Shown: piece by piece, positions 34,809 through 44,577 of the stretch
Numbering within the stretch: position 1 is the stretch's first letter
Layout: every line of letters begins with the position of its first letter
Source: JAKAGZ01 sp963772675
GTDB lineage: Bacteria > Bacteroidota > Ignavibacteria > Ignavibacteriales > Ignavibacteriaceae
Direction: 5' to 3'
Assembly (NCBI GenBank): GCA_963772675.1
Contig: CAVYYF010000007.1
Location: 1 to 64,000 of the forward strand
DNA: 64,000 bases
Notes under the pieces: model-generated
Told to the model about the DNA's origin: nothing
What the model saw: the letters and a program-made list of their open reading frames with translations, nothing else
The model's database searches: none
Position numbers and translations under genes: made by a program

Positions 34809-35693
34809 TTAGTTAACAGTAAGTTCCTTTTTTAGATCCATTACACGGTCAAGCCTGTCCCCCAGCTTGTCTTTTGTATATTCGGAAAGATTCTTTAGCG
34901 AAAGGATCTCATCGCACAGTTCCAATGCCGATTTTTTATCCCCAAGTTTAATATACTGTTGTGCAAGAATATGCTTCAACACTATCTCATTATAGAAATT
35001 TGAGTTTGGTAAGCTGGTATAAAAAACAAGCAATTTATTATAAACATCAATTGCTTTTTGAATGTTAACGCCTTCATACGCTCTTGCGAGTGGCCACATA
35101 AAAAATCTGCTCCCCGGATATTGTTTTAAGCTTTTCTCAGCAAGGCTAATTGCAGTCTTGTATTTCTTTTGGTCAATATAAACCCATAGTAAAGTATTGA
35201 TAGCCATGTACCTGTGATAAGAAGCTTTGTCAACCGCTAATTGTAGGTTTTTTATTCCCTTTTCTGTTTCGTCTTTAACAAAAGGAAGCCATTTTAGGAA
35301 CTCAGTTTTCCTGCTCCGCCAATATTGATAGCACCCTATAGGTAATCTTGCTTCATAAAAACTCGTATCAATATTCAGGCATTTTTCAAAATCACGTACC
35401 GCATCTATACTATTTGAGAACGCCGAAAACCAGTTGCTACGGAGCACCTGGAAATAAGCATAATAGCCTTCAACTAATGCCTTGAAATAGATATGCCAGA
35501 GATTATCTTCATTTTTATCTAAAAGTAGCTCTGTTTTTGTTTCAGCAGTGTCAAGGTTGGCAGTTATGTAATCAGAGTTAAATGGTTCCTCATAGTCATA
35601 AGCTTTCGCAATCTCATTTGCCACCATGTAAATATTGCCGAGTGGGAGCTTCGGATATGACTTATTTAAATATTCAAAAGTGCTTCTGGGCAT
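34809..35693 (-). CDS. TPR-containing secreted protein, N-terminus frameshifted
   Basis: The 294-residue frame holds several TPR-like helix pairs (YKTAISLAEKSLKQYPGS, KAIDVYNKLLVFY, LGDKKSALELCDEIL). Upstream of it, in another frame and up to the upp stop codon at 35819, lies a signal peptide (KKIIVFCVILFSVEGFSQ) and PDPAVDSLLKSGINDIILQNYANAQ, which joins STFEYLNKSY of this frame. One indel near 35690 would fuse them, and the original ATG seems lost. Function unknown; likely a periplasmic or outer-membrane scaffold protein. Confidence 0.7.
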   Translation of the reverse strand: MPRSTFEYLNKSYPKLPLGNIYMVANEIAKAYDYEEPFNSDYITANLDTAETKTELLLDKNEDNLWHIYFKALVEGYYAYFQVLRSNWFSAFSNSIDAVRDFEKCLNIDTSFYEARLPIGCYQYWRSRKTEFLKWLPFVKDETEKGIKNLQLAVDKASYHRYMAINTLLWVYIDQKKYKTAISLAEKSLKQYPGSRFFMWPLARAYEGVNIQKAIDVYNKLLVFYTSLPNSNFYNEIVLKHILAQQYIKLGDKKSALELCDEILSLKNLSEYTKDKLGDRLDRVMDLKKELTVN

Positions 35694-35818
35694 TGGCGTA
35701 ATTTTGAAGAATAATATCGTTGATCCCGCTTTTTAAAAGGGAATCAACCGCCGGATCAGGATAGGTCTGAGAAAAGCCTTCAACTGAGAATAAAATTACA
35801 CAGAATACAATTATTTTT

Positions 35819-36388
35819 TTATAGAGTACCAAATGTCCTGTCTCCTGCATCACCCAATCCTGGTAAAATATATCCTTTATTATTTAATTCTCTATCGAGA
35901 GCTGCTCCAAAAATCATAACATCAGGATGGTCCTTTTCCATTTTTTTTATCCCCTCGGGAGCCGCCACGAGACAAGCAAATATTATATTTTTTGCTCCTC
36001 TTTTTTTCAAAAATTTAATTGCTTCCGAAGCACTGCCACCAGTAGCCAGCATAGGATCGATTAAAATAACAGTTGCCACATCAATATTTTTAGGAGTTTT
36101 ATAATAATATTCAACCGGCATTAAAGTGTTTTCATCACGCTGCAAACCAATATGCCCAACGCGAGTATTTGGAAGAATTGCCAGAAAACCGCTTACCATT
36201 CCTAGCCCGGCTCTTAATACCGGAACAAGCACAACATCCTGGGATGTTTTAAAACCCTCAGTAACTTCAAGAGGAGTTTCTACATTAAAAGAAGTTAATT
36301 TAAAATTCCTGCTGATCTCAACAGCCAAAACAGTAGAAATTCTTTTTACTGTTTCTCTAAATAACTCCGGCTTTGTAGTTCTTATCAC
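35819..36388 (-). CDS. upp: Uracil phosphoribosyltransferase, 5' end frameshifted
   Basis: The open frame gives residues from about 25 onward: VPVLRAGLGM, the PRPP loop DPMLATGGSASEA and the C-terminal YILPGLGDAGDRTFGT. The correct start is an ATG at 36458, preceded by GGAG, giving MAPEYKKFTVLDHPMIKRD and LLRDKN; one extra T near 36378 shifts it out of frame. The complete protein would be about 212 residues. It salvages uracil to UMP. An apparent break in a conserved housekeeping gene favours a sequencing error at this base, but real loss is possible. Confidence 0.93.
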   Translation of the reverse strand: MIRTTKPELFRETVKRISTVLAVEISRNFKLTSFNVETPLEVTEGFKTSQDVVLVPVLRAGLGMVSGFLAILPNTRVGHIGLQRDENTLMPVEYYYKTPKNIDVATVILIDPMLATGGSASEAIKFLKKRGAKNIIFACLVAAPEGIKKMEKDHPDVMIFGAALDRELNNKGYILPGLGDAGDRTFGTL

Positions 36389-36473
36389 GCAGTAATGTCA
36401 CATCTCTTTTTATCATCGGATGGTCAAGTACGGTAAACTTTTTATATTCTGGTGCCATTTATAATCTCCAAAA

Positions 36474-37823
36474 TTATTTAATTTTTCTTCCAAGTACTGA
36501 TAGCAGATTCACCATAGGCGAAAGTGGAGGTGTATAATTATAATTAATTGAAGCAAGTACCTCGGCGCTTTGTTTTGTCTTTATCAAGGTTGAGATCAGA
36601 TCACCGAAACCAGATACTTCTTTCCCTCCAAAGAATGATGCCCCAAGTATTTTTTTACTTCCCTTTTCATAAGTGATTTTTCCGAAAACTTTTTCGCTAC
36701 CGGGCATTACTTCAATTAAATTTGGTACGACCGTTTGTACTGTATTAAATATATATTTTTCTCTATATGCTTCCTCCGAACTTAATCCTACGCTGACCAC
36801 ATATTTATCAAATACTTTAACAGCTGCGTTCTTAACTACTGGCTCTACCCTTTTGTTGCCACCTCCCGCATTCTCGCCGGCAATATGTCCAAAATTATGT
36901 GCAATAGTTGCTAGGGGAAGATAATCGGGGCGGTTTGTAACAGCGTTAGTAATTTCAATGCAGTCCCCCGCAGCATAAATATCTTGGCATGACGTGCGGA
37001 GTTTTGTATCAACTTTAATTCCCCCCTTAATCCCTATTTCCAGTCTACAATCCTTTGCGAGTTTAGCATTTGGTATAAAGCCAGTTGCAATAAGAACAAT
37101 ATCGAATTCAAGCAACCTGCTGTCAAGATTGATGCTTTTTAAAATATTATCGCTAACAGTCGTTCTATATTTATCAGTTCCCCCGTAAAAGGAAACATCT
37201 TTCTGCTTCAATAATTCATAAATTAAATGTTGAACTTCAGGTTCAGCAGAAGGTAATGGATATTTATCCTTTTCAACAATAGTGACGGAAACCCCTAATT
37301 TAGTAAATGCTTCAACAGCTTCAAGTCCGATATAGCCGGACCCAACTATGACTACTTTATTTAGTTTTTTTTCTTTTACAAGTGCCAGAATATTTATCAG
37401 ATCCTGCACATTTTTCAAATTATGAACATTATTTAAGGAAGTTGGAAATTGTTCGTGTTTCCTGGCAACTGAACCGGTTGCCAGAACTAATTTATCATAA
37501 TTAAATTCTGATACAAAATTGCCTCTCAAATTCCTGATTAAAACTTTTTTCCCCTTCCTATTTACTGATTCAACACTATGGTTTGTATAAACTTTTACTC
37601 CTTTTTTCTCCAGGAACTTCTCTGGAGTAAAAAAAACGACTTTGTTGTAATCGTCGATTTCACCGGATAAAACATATGGGATTTCACAAGTACCCGTTGA
37701 TATAAATTTACCCGCCTCGAAAAGAATAACTTCAGCATCGGGGTTGAATCTTTTAGCTTTAGCAGCTGCCGCAGGACCGGCAGCATTTCCCCCGACAATT
37801 ATTATTTTATTCGGTTTGATCAT
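36474..37823 (-). CDS. CoA-disulfide reductase-like FAD/NAD(P)H oxidoreductase
   Basis: The 449-residue protein has an FAD-binding GGNAAGPAAAAKA, the active-site cysteine at about 46 in STGTCEIPY (as in CoADR and NADH oxidase/peroxidase), a second dinucleotide fold GSGYIGLEAVEAF for NAD(P)H and AAGDCIE, then a dimerisation domain. One redox-active Cys fits CoA-disulfide reductase rather than the two-Cys glutathione reductase type. Its start overlaps the der stop codon by 4 bp, so the two genes are coupled. Confidence 0.88.
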   Translation of the reverse strand: MIKPNKIIIVGGNAAGPAAAAKAKRFNPDAEVILFEAGKFISTGTCEIPYVLSGEIDDYNKVVFFTPEKFLEKKGVKVYTNHSVESVNRKGKKVLIRNLRGNFVSEFNYDKLVLATGSVARKHEQFPTSLNNVHNLKNVQDLINILALVKEKKLNKVVIVGSGYIGLEAVEAFTKLGVSVTIVEKDKYPLPSAEPEVQHLIYELLKQKDVSFYGGTDKYRTTVSDNILKSINLDSRLLEFDIVLIATGFIPNAKLAKDCRLEIGIKGGIKVDTKLRTSCQDIYAAGDCIEITNAVTNRPDYLPLATIAHNFGHIAGENAGGGNKRVEPVVKNAAVKVFDKYVVSVGLSSEEAYREKYIFNTVQTVVPNLIEVMPGSEKVFGKITYEKGSKKILGASFFGGKEVSGFGDLISTLIKTKQSAEVLASINYNYTPPLSPMVNLLSVLGRKIK

Positions 37824-39133
37824 TTTTCTTTAAAACTTAGAGTAAAAGATACTCCTTCGAAGCCAAAATGTCTTCTTATTAATTTCTCTAAAAATCTTTT
37901 ATAATGATCAGGAATATTCTTAGGATAATTTGTAAAAAACAGAAAGACCGGGTAATGGTCACCCACCTGGGTTAAATATTTAATTTTAACTTCTCTTCCA
38001 GTATGAGTTGATGGCGGAGGATTTCTTTCTAATTCAGGTAGAATTATATCATTTAATTCACTTGTCGGTATTTTCTTTTTTCTCTCTTCATATATTTTTT
38101 TGCTTAATTCGATCAGTTTGAATATCCTTTGTTTTGTTAAGGCTGAAACAAATAAAAGGGGAATGTAATCAATGGCCCCTAATTTTTGTCTTATCTCGTC
38201 TTCCATTCTTTTTGCAGTGTTGGACTCCTTCTCAATCAGGTCCCATTTGTTAATTGCAATAATAATCCCCTTTCGCCATTTGACAGCTTCATCAATTATT
38301 TTCTGATCCTGTTTTTCTAATCCTGACTTGGCATCAATCATCACTATCGCTACTTCGCATTCACCTATAGCTTTTAATGAACGAAGATTTGAATAGAATT
38401 CTATGCTTTCTTCAACTTTTTTCTTTTTTCTCAAACCAGCAGTGTCAATTAACACAATTTCTTCACCGTAATATTTCATGATTGAGTCCAGGCTGTCACG
38501 TGTTGTTCCGGGAATATCAGTTACAATACTCCTGTCAAACCCAAGCAACGCATTTGTCAAAGATGATTTGCCCACATTCGGTTTACCGACGATGGCTATT
38601 TTTAAGCGGTCATCTTTATCTTCAATATTTTTTTTTAATTGGAAATCTTTTGTAAGCTGGTCCAGGAAATCTCCGATTTTTCTTCCCATTAATGCCGAGA
38701 TATCAAAAACCTTATCTATACCCAGTGAATAGAATTCATTAACGGCAGGTTCAAATTTTTCAGAATCAACTTTGTTAGCAACCAGAAAAAAAATTTTGCC
38801 TGCACTTCGAAGCATTTTAATAATTTCACTATCCATCGGATTTACGCCATCGCGAACATCAACCAAAAGTATAATTTTATCAGCCTCATCAATTGCGACT
38901 TCAACCTGATCTCTAATAGCTTTTTCAAAAAGATCGGGAGAATCAGGTACATATCCGCCCGTATCTATTAGTCTGTATTCTTTCCCGGACCACTCAGCTT
39001 CTCCGTAATTGCGGTCGCGTGTTACCCCACTTATGTCATCAACAATAGCATCTCTTTGCCCTATCAACCTGTTGAAAAGTGTGGATTTCCCGACATTCGG
39101 TCTGCCAATTATAACTACAAGAGGTTTTTTCAT
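37820..39133 (-). CDS. der: Ribosome biogenesis GTPase Der (EngA)
   Basis: The 437-residue protein has two GTPase domains in tandem, with P-loops GRPNVGKST (about 10-18) and GKPNVGKSS (about 183-191), DTGG and DTAG switch II motifs, and NKVD/NKWD for guanine specificity. A C-terminal KH-like domain follows (after residue 350). Der is the only bacterial GTPase with this layout and acts in 50S subunit assembly. It heads the cluster that runs to the BMC genes. Confidence 0.98.
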   Translation of the reverse strand: MKKPLVVIIGRPNVGKSTLFNRLIGQRDAIVDDISGVTRDRNYGEAEWSGKEYRLIDTGGYVPDSPDLFEKAIRDQVEVAIDEADKIILLVDVRDGVNPMDSEIIKMLRSAGKIFFLVANKVDSEKFEPAVNEFYSLGIDKVFDISALMGRKIGDFLDQLTKDFQLKKNIEDKDDRLKIAIVGKPNVGKSSLTNALLGFDRSIVTDIPGTTRDSLDSIMKYYGEEIVLIDTAGLRKKKKVEESIEFYSNLRSLKAIGECEVAIVMIDAKSGLEKQDQKIIDEAVKWRKGIIIAINKWDLIEKESNTAKRMEDEIRQKLGAIDYIPLLFVSALTKQRIFKLIELSKKIYEERKKKIPTSELNDIILPELERNPPPSTHTGREVKIKYLTQVGDHYPVFLFFTNYPKNIPDHYKRFLEKLIRRHFGFEGVSFTLSFKEK

Positions 39134-39333
39134 ATCTAAAAATAATAATTAATAAGCAGAATCATTGCTGTTTGGATTACAATAAAGTACAAAGTGTAAT
39201 GTCTGAATAAACTATGCATAAAAAAACGATACAACCAAATTGCCAGTATCAGTCAGTTCAGCAGTACCGTTATTAAAAAAAGAAGAAATATAAAAATTAA
39301 AAGCTATAACTTACATTCATCGTTGGAACGTAT

Positions 39334-40170
39334 TCAGTTCTGTTGGCGAGATTTTAAAGCTCTCAATCGCATATTTACTGATAAATTATTATTAAATCTT
39401 GCAGCACCCCACGCAGCTTCAAGAGCACTGATTATATGGTTTATGTATAACAAAGAAACAGCTCTTGTTGAAACACGGTACAAATCATTTGCCTCACCAC
39501 GTTGATCAGAATAATAAAGATATCTGGACGAAAGGATGTGAAAATCAGTATCGCCTTGATTAGCATCATCCCAACCATGACTAAATTGAGAATATTTACC
39601 TATTTCCTCATAGTATTGCTGCTCACCGTGAGGTGGAAGAATATGCGAATAACCATCACCAATATCCATTTCCATTCTGTTTAATTCACTCCAGACTAGA
39701 TTACCATTATTATCAAATACATGATAATCGCTTGATTTAAGGGAAGGATTTAAATTCGGCAAATTATTCAGTGTCCATTGAGCATACACCTTTACACTCC
39801 AGTGTTGATCTGCATAATTCTGGAAGTAGTCAGTTTGATTGTTGCCTTTATTATTATAAATCACCGCTGTTGTAATTAGAGCTGCTTCAGCAACAATAAA
39901 TACGGCGGACAGCCAAATATTTCCATTATAAAATTGCCCGGCGCCCGGAACGGCAAGTGAGAATAACCCTGCTTTGATAGGTGATTTTTTTTCAACCGTC
40001 TCAGATTTCAAAATTGCCATATCCTGCTCGTACTTTGTCATCGCAATTTTAGAATCTGAATAAAGATTACCTGTTAAAATTACATTCTCATTCTTTAATT
40101 GCCCGAAGGTAATATTATAGACGGATGGTACAAATAAAAAAACAAGCAAGAATAAAAATACTTTTTTCAT
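39334..40170 (-). CDS. Secreted DUF5683-like outer-membrane-associated protein
   Basis: A signal peptide (ends ITFGQ) is followed by KSPIKAGLFSLAVPGAGQFYNG and a second hydrophobic helix, the pattern seen in DUF5683-like proteins, and by polar sequence without recognised motif. The frame stops at 39334, but one base shift gives ANRTEYVPTMNV and SYSF, a C-terminal tail of the outer-membrane type, up to about 39311. That suggests a small indel at the end. It precedes the large barrel protein (40206-43319) in order on the chromosome, with 35 bp between. Confidence 0.6.
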   Translation of the reverse strand: MKKVFLFLLVFLFVPSVYNITFGQLKNENVILTGNLYSDSKIAMTKYEQDMAILKSETVEKKSPIKAGLFSLAVPGAGQFYNGNIWLSAVFIVAEAALITTAVIYNNKGNNQTDYFQNYADQHWSVKVYAQWTLNNLPNLNPSLKSSDYHVFDNNGNLVWSELNRMEMDIGDGYSHILPPHGEQQYYEEIGKYSQFSHGWDDANQGDTDFHILSSRYLYYSDQRGEANDLYRVSTRAVSLLYINHIISALEAAWGAARFNNNLSVNMRLRALKSRQQN

Positions 40171-40205
40171 TATTTTTTTATGATTTAATTAAATGAAAAT
40201 TTAAA

Positions 40206-43200
40206 CTAAAAGTCGAAACCAAAAGCAATTCCCCCATAGAATCGCCACTCTTTTCCATAAGTTATATTCAGATCGTTAATTGTCCTGGTAAATCTGTCAA
40301 AACCGTAAGCCGCACTGAAAAATACTGCAGTAGGAAAGATATAAAATGAATTCATCATAACCCTTACTTCAGAACCAACGCCTTTCTTAAACTGATTTAG
40401 TGAAGGAGCATTTCCCGTCCATGCATCTCCAATATCCCCAAAAAACGAAAGGAATACCTTGTCAACATACAATTGCCCGATCCTGGTATCGATGTTTTTT
40501 GCGAGTGGGAACCTGTAAGTTAAATTCAACCACGCAACTTTGTTACCTGATATAGAATAAAATGGATATTCTCTCATTCCTATAAGCCCACCAAGGAAAT
40601 AATCGAAGAAATCAGGTTGGGACGGACCCAAAATTGCTCCGGCACGAACTCTGGCTGATATTGTCTGAGTGTGAGTAATTGGGTAATGAGATTGCAGGTT
40701 TAATTCCACTCTGTGAAAATTAAAATTAGTATAATCTGGCTGAAGTATTCCATCTACAACGGTATATTTACCATCCGGATTAAATTTATTGAATTCGTAA
40801 TTGTACTGTAGTTCAAGATGTGTTCCGACAGGATTAATATCCGAATCAATGTACGGCGCTTCAGCATCAAGAGTATATTTGATTTGAAAATTTCTGCCAA
40901 TCAGATATGTATCATTGCTTGAAGGATAGAGTGTTTTTTTGTCCGGCAAAAGAAAGCTGCTTAAGTTTGCAGTATAGCGGCTGAAAATAAACCTGAATTC
41001 AAGTCCCTGGTTTCTTGTGAAGATTTTATATTTGGCAGCAAGATCAACCTCAAAAAGATTGTATGTTACAACAGTAGGAATTATAAAATCATAATTGACA
41101 GTATTTCCTACAGTATCTGCACCGAAGTACACATTAACATTCGATTTTCTTGTAATATTATATAACTCAAGAGTCATTGCAGGTTTAAGCCCGAGATCGA
41201 ATAAACCAGGTATTTTATTTCTATATTCCAGAGTCAGAAAAAGGTCCCTCTCTCCGCGGGTATTAATAGTTCCTCCGGCAAAAAGCGAATACCTGTTCAG
41301 CATATCCATTGAGCTTACAATTAGTCCCGGCTTTAATTTTTCTATAAAGGAGTTAGTCGTATTGTAATTATCCAATCTTAATATCGGATAAAATGACAGC
41401 TTGGAAAAAGATCCGCTATATTTTTCTTTTTTATAATCAGGCGTCTTGGAATCATCATAATTTTGTAAATGTTTTAAGTTAAAATTTGCAATATCCCCAT
41501 TGGGTTTGTCTTCACCAAGGGGTGGATCTTTCTTCCACACATATTTTTTTTCTGGATTTACTTTTGCCTGCTCTTCAGGAGTAATATCAAATATTTTATA
41601 ACCGGTTGAAGTATACCCTGCATAAAGTATGTCTCCATTTGATGAGACAGACGGCATAAATGCACCGCCAATAACGTTTGTTAATTGTTTCTTTTCATTA
41701 GTCTTTAAATTCAAGGAATATATATTGAAAATGCCGGACTTATCACTTGAATAAATCAGATTACCATTCTTATCTAAAACTGGATTTCTTTCATCATCCT
41801 TTGTAGCTAATACTTTAGCCAGATGCGAACCATCGACATCAACTTTCATTATATCTCTGCCGTCTTTATCAGAGTAGCCAAATATGATATATGAATCATC
41901 ATCGGAGAATTTTGGATCGTATACCTGTTCCCCGTTTTGGAAAAAGGTCAATTGTTTAATTTTTTTTCCGTCTATATCAATACTTCCCAGATTAGTGGTA
42001 CCATCTTTTTCAAAAAGAAAAACTATTTTCGATCCGTCGTGCGAAACATCCGGTTGATTTGCACGTAGATCATGCGTCAAACGTGTTTCCGAATCTTTAT
42101 CTATATCATAAACATAAAGATCGTGCACATTATAAAAATTAGGATTATCGTCTCCCAGTTTTGAATAAACTATTTTATTTGTCCCCTTAATCCATGAAAC
42201 AGTTGATCTAACATTATTAACCAGCAATTTATCTGTATTAGTTTTCAGATTATGAAGGTAAATTCCTGCAATTGATAAATAATCGCTTCCTTTATTTGAG
42301 ATATAAATGAACTTTGTACCGTCCTCAGAAAACTTTGGATAGAAATTACCAAATCCCACTGAATCTATTTTCTTGCCTTCTACAAGGTTGGAAAGTACAT
42401 CTTCGCTTCTTTCTTTATAGCTTGTGGTTACAAAGTCTCTCCATTCATCATAAACTTCCAAACCGTCTTTATGCAAAACATCTTCAAAAGCCTGATCAAT
42501 TGTTACATTACTTAACTTACTTAAGGCTTCACTGATCTTTCTTAGTTTATCTTCGCCATATTTCTGAGAAATATATCTTGTCAGCGCAAAGCCTGCGTTA
42601 TAAACTGATTCATTACCAAGGCTGGTTTTTTCAAAAACTCCCATTTGGTTCCAGGTTAGCATATCCCCATCGAGTGCGTATGAACGTAGAATCATATCGC
42701 GGTGTGTGTCCCAGGTATCATAATGAAAATCCTTACGCATATATTGTGCAGTACCTTCAGCAAACCATGCCGGAACATTTACAGTTGCGATCGGATATGA
42801 CAAAATAAAATTTGGAAATCCATACAAAATATCAGGCCGCCTTTCATCTTCATAATTCAGTGCCTGAATATAAAAAGCGGGAATTGTTCTCGACATCTTC
42901 ATCGATGCCTGGATCTGAACCATATGAGTTAATTCGTGAGAAATTACATTCCGCAGCCAGTTGTGTGTACCACGTAAATCGAAATCAAGTGCGCTCGTCC
43001 ATATTTCAATCTTATTGTCAAAGAAATATGTAGCACCGTTAGAATAATCGTCAATATCCTTTATAACAAAATGAACCGTCTCAGGTTCATAATGATAAAG
43101 TGAAGTCAGTGGTCCCCAAACTTCATCAGCAATCTTAGCGACTACTCTTGCTGTCCTTTCCGCACCATCATGAAAATGAACAACAACGTGTTTCCCTTTA

Positions 43201-43319
43201 ATCGTATACCAGTTAAGTTCGGGATGGAAATCAGTGAATTGGGCAAAAGCTGAATTAAAGCTCAGAATGAACAGGAGTAAAAATAATTTTAGTATAAACC
43301 TATTTTTGTTGAATAACAT
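40206..43319 (-). CDS. Gluzincin-like protease / TolB propeller / outer-membrane barrel protein (copy 2)
   Basis: The 1037-residue protein has a signal peptide (ends FAQF), HELTH at 128-132 with E188 in AWFAEGTAQY, PD40-type strands at about 320-570 (SEDGTKFIYIS, SHDGSKIVFLF, SDDDSYIIFG), then a barrel from about 660 to an F-D-F terminus. The order equals that of copy 1 (24001-27066), although similarity is low. The Zn-binding motif is intact in both, so both may be active. It is the last of the large genes on this strand before the type IX secretion operon. Confidence 0.85.
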   Translation of the reverse strand: MLFNKNRFILKLFLLLFILSFNSAFAQFTDFHPELNWYTIKGKHVVVHFHDGAERTARVVAKIADEVWGPLTSLYHYEPETVHFVIKDIDDYSNGATYFFDNKIEIWTSALDFDLRGTHNWLRNVISHELTHMVQIQASMKMSRTIPAFYIQALNYEDERRPDILYGFPNFILSYPIATVNVPAWFAEGTAQYMRKDFHYDTWDTHRDMILRSYALDGDMLTWNQMGVFEKTSLGNESVYNAGFALTRYISQKYGEDKLRKISEALSKLSNVTIDQAFEDVLHKDGLEVYDEWRDFVTTSYKERSEDVLSNLVEGKKIDSVGFGNFYPKFSEDGTKFIYISNKGSDYLSIAGIYLHNLKTNTDKLLVNNVRSTVSWIKGTNKIVYSKLGDDNPNFYNVHDLYVYDIDKDSETRLTHDLRANQPDVSHDGSKIVFLFEKDGTTNLGSIDIDGKKIKQLTFFQNGEQVYDPKFSDDDSYIIFGYSDKDGRDIMKVDVDGSHLAKVLATKDDERNPVLDKNGNLIYSSDKSGIFNIYSLNLKTNEKKQLTNVIGGAFMPSVSSNGDILYAGYTSTGYKIFDITPEEQAKVNPEKKYVWKKDPPLGEDKPNGDIANFNLKHLQNYDDSKTPDYKKEKYSGSFSKLSFYPILRLDNYNTTNSFIEKLKPGLIVSSMDMLNRYSLFAGGTINTRGERDLFLTLEYRNKIPGLFDLGLKPAMTLELYNITRKSNVNVYFGADTVGNTVNYDFIIPTVVTYNLFEVDLAAKYKIFTRNQGLEFRFIFSRYTANLSSFLLPDKKTLYPSSNDTYLIGRNFQIKYTLDAEAPYIDSDINPVGTHLELQYNYEFNKFNPDGKYTVVDGILQPDYTNFNFHRVELNLQSHYPITHTQTISARVRAGAILGPSQPDFFDYFLGGLIGMREYPFYSISGNKVAWLNLTYRFPLAKNIDTRIGQLYVDKVFLSFFGDIGDAWTGNAPSLNQFKKGVGSEVRVMMNSFYIFPTAVFFSAAYGFDRFTRTINDLNITYGKEWRFYGGIAFGFDF

Positions 43320-43343
43320 ATTTATCCGGAAATGAAAAATGTT

Positions 43344-44577
43344 TTACTTTACAACCGCAATTTTAATAATTTTGCTTTCAGATTTTCCGTTAGTACTCGT
43401 AGCCAGAATTCTTGCAAGATAAATTCCGCTTTGGACTTTACCGACATTCCATACTGTTTCATGATCTAAACCGCCGGTAGCAAAATCATTTAATTCATCA
43501 ACAAAGCTACCCGCAATGTCAAATATCTTAATATTGATCCGCGAATCCTCAGAGACATAATAACGAATATTTGTAGTATTTCCATAAACAGGATTAGGAT
43601 AATTATAAGCTCTGTCAGGCGGAAAATATTCACTGATATAATTTTGCTGAGAGGCAGCATTAACAAAAGATGAGTTCAGATTATCACCATTTTCAGATGA
43701 CCAGAATTGTTTTCCTGCAACAGTGCTGATTACCCACGAATAGAAATTATTATCATAAGTTGTAGCGACTAAAGAAAGTTTCCGTTATTTTCAAAAACTA
43801 CAGGTATACTTGAAAGAGAATCACCAACACTTATTGGAAACCATTAACAACTTTCCCGCGTTCCGCCATCAATAGCAAAAATTCTTCCATCAAAAGTTGT
43901 AGCGGCTATAATTTCTGATTTTCACATCACCTTCAAAATCAGCAGCCAATGGAACTCCGGTAGAAGTCTTACTCCGAGAGGATCAGTAAAAGAGAAATTA
44001 TCTGCAGAGAGCCCCATTAATATTTTTTGCAATTATTTTATTATTTTCTGGATAATATAATATAATTATTCCCGTCATTCTTTAAATCAACAATTGAAAA
44101 ACTTGTTTGAGGGAATTTATGGTGCCACCTATCATTTTCAATATCATATTCAGTTTGAATTTTACCTTCACTAATTATTAATACTCTTCCCTGTAACTGA
44201 AACTACCGAGATATATTTGCCACTTGAATTTTTAGTTAAAGCAATATCCCATCCCACACTACCTAAATCAACACTATTCCATCAGAATCGTACAACATAT
44301 TGCCTGATATACCAGAATAATGTAATCATCCACAGCAATTTTAGTAATGAGGTTTAGATGATATATATATACTGTCAATCAAATTCGGTGGGCCAGGGGG
44401 ACTTGGCATTGTATAAGTATAGATTTTGCCATGAGTACACCCAATCTAGCATTGTAATGCTCACCTGTAAAGAGATTAATAACAGGGGCAGAAGTGGCTT
44501 CAGAAACAGCCACAGCCTAGAAGTTAGTACTTGTCCAGCCTGGTTTGCATAAAAGTTTAACCTAGTTGAATCACTGC
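43344..44577 (-). pseudogene. Broken C-terminal half of the M6-like protein with type IX sorting domain
   Basis: Many short frames can be joined into one chain. They include ATSAPVINLFTGEHYNA, SVGWDIALTKNSSGKYIS, FSIVDLKNDGNNYI, LAADFEGD, ATTFDGRIFAIDGG and NPVYGNTTNIRYYVSEDS. The last part is a clear type A C-terminal sorting domain, NYPNPV through VQSGIYLARIL and IIKIAVVK, stop at 43344-43346. The middle looks like a beta-propeller of FG-GAP type. About ten or more indels lie between 43780 and 44577, far denser than elsewhere. Confidence 0.7.

Noticed and set aside
43344..44577. Separate small genes in the M6 C-terminal region
   Set aside because: Short frames there join into one propeller and sorting-domain chain in order; none has its own start signal.
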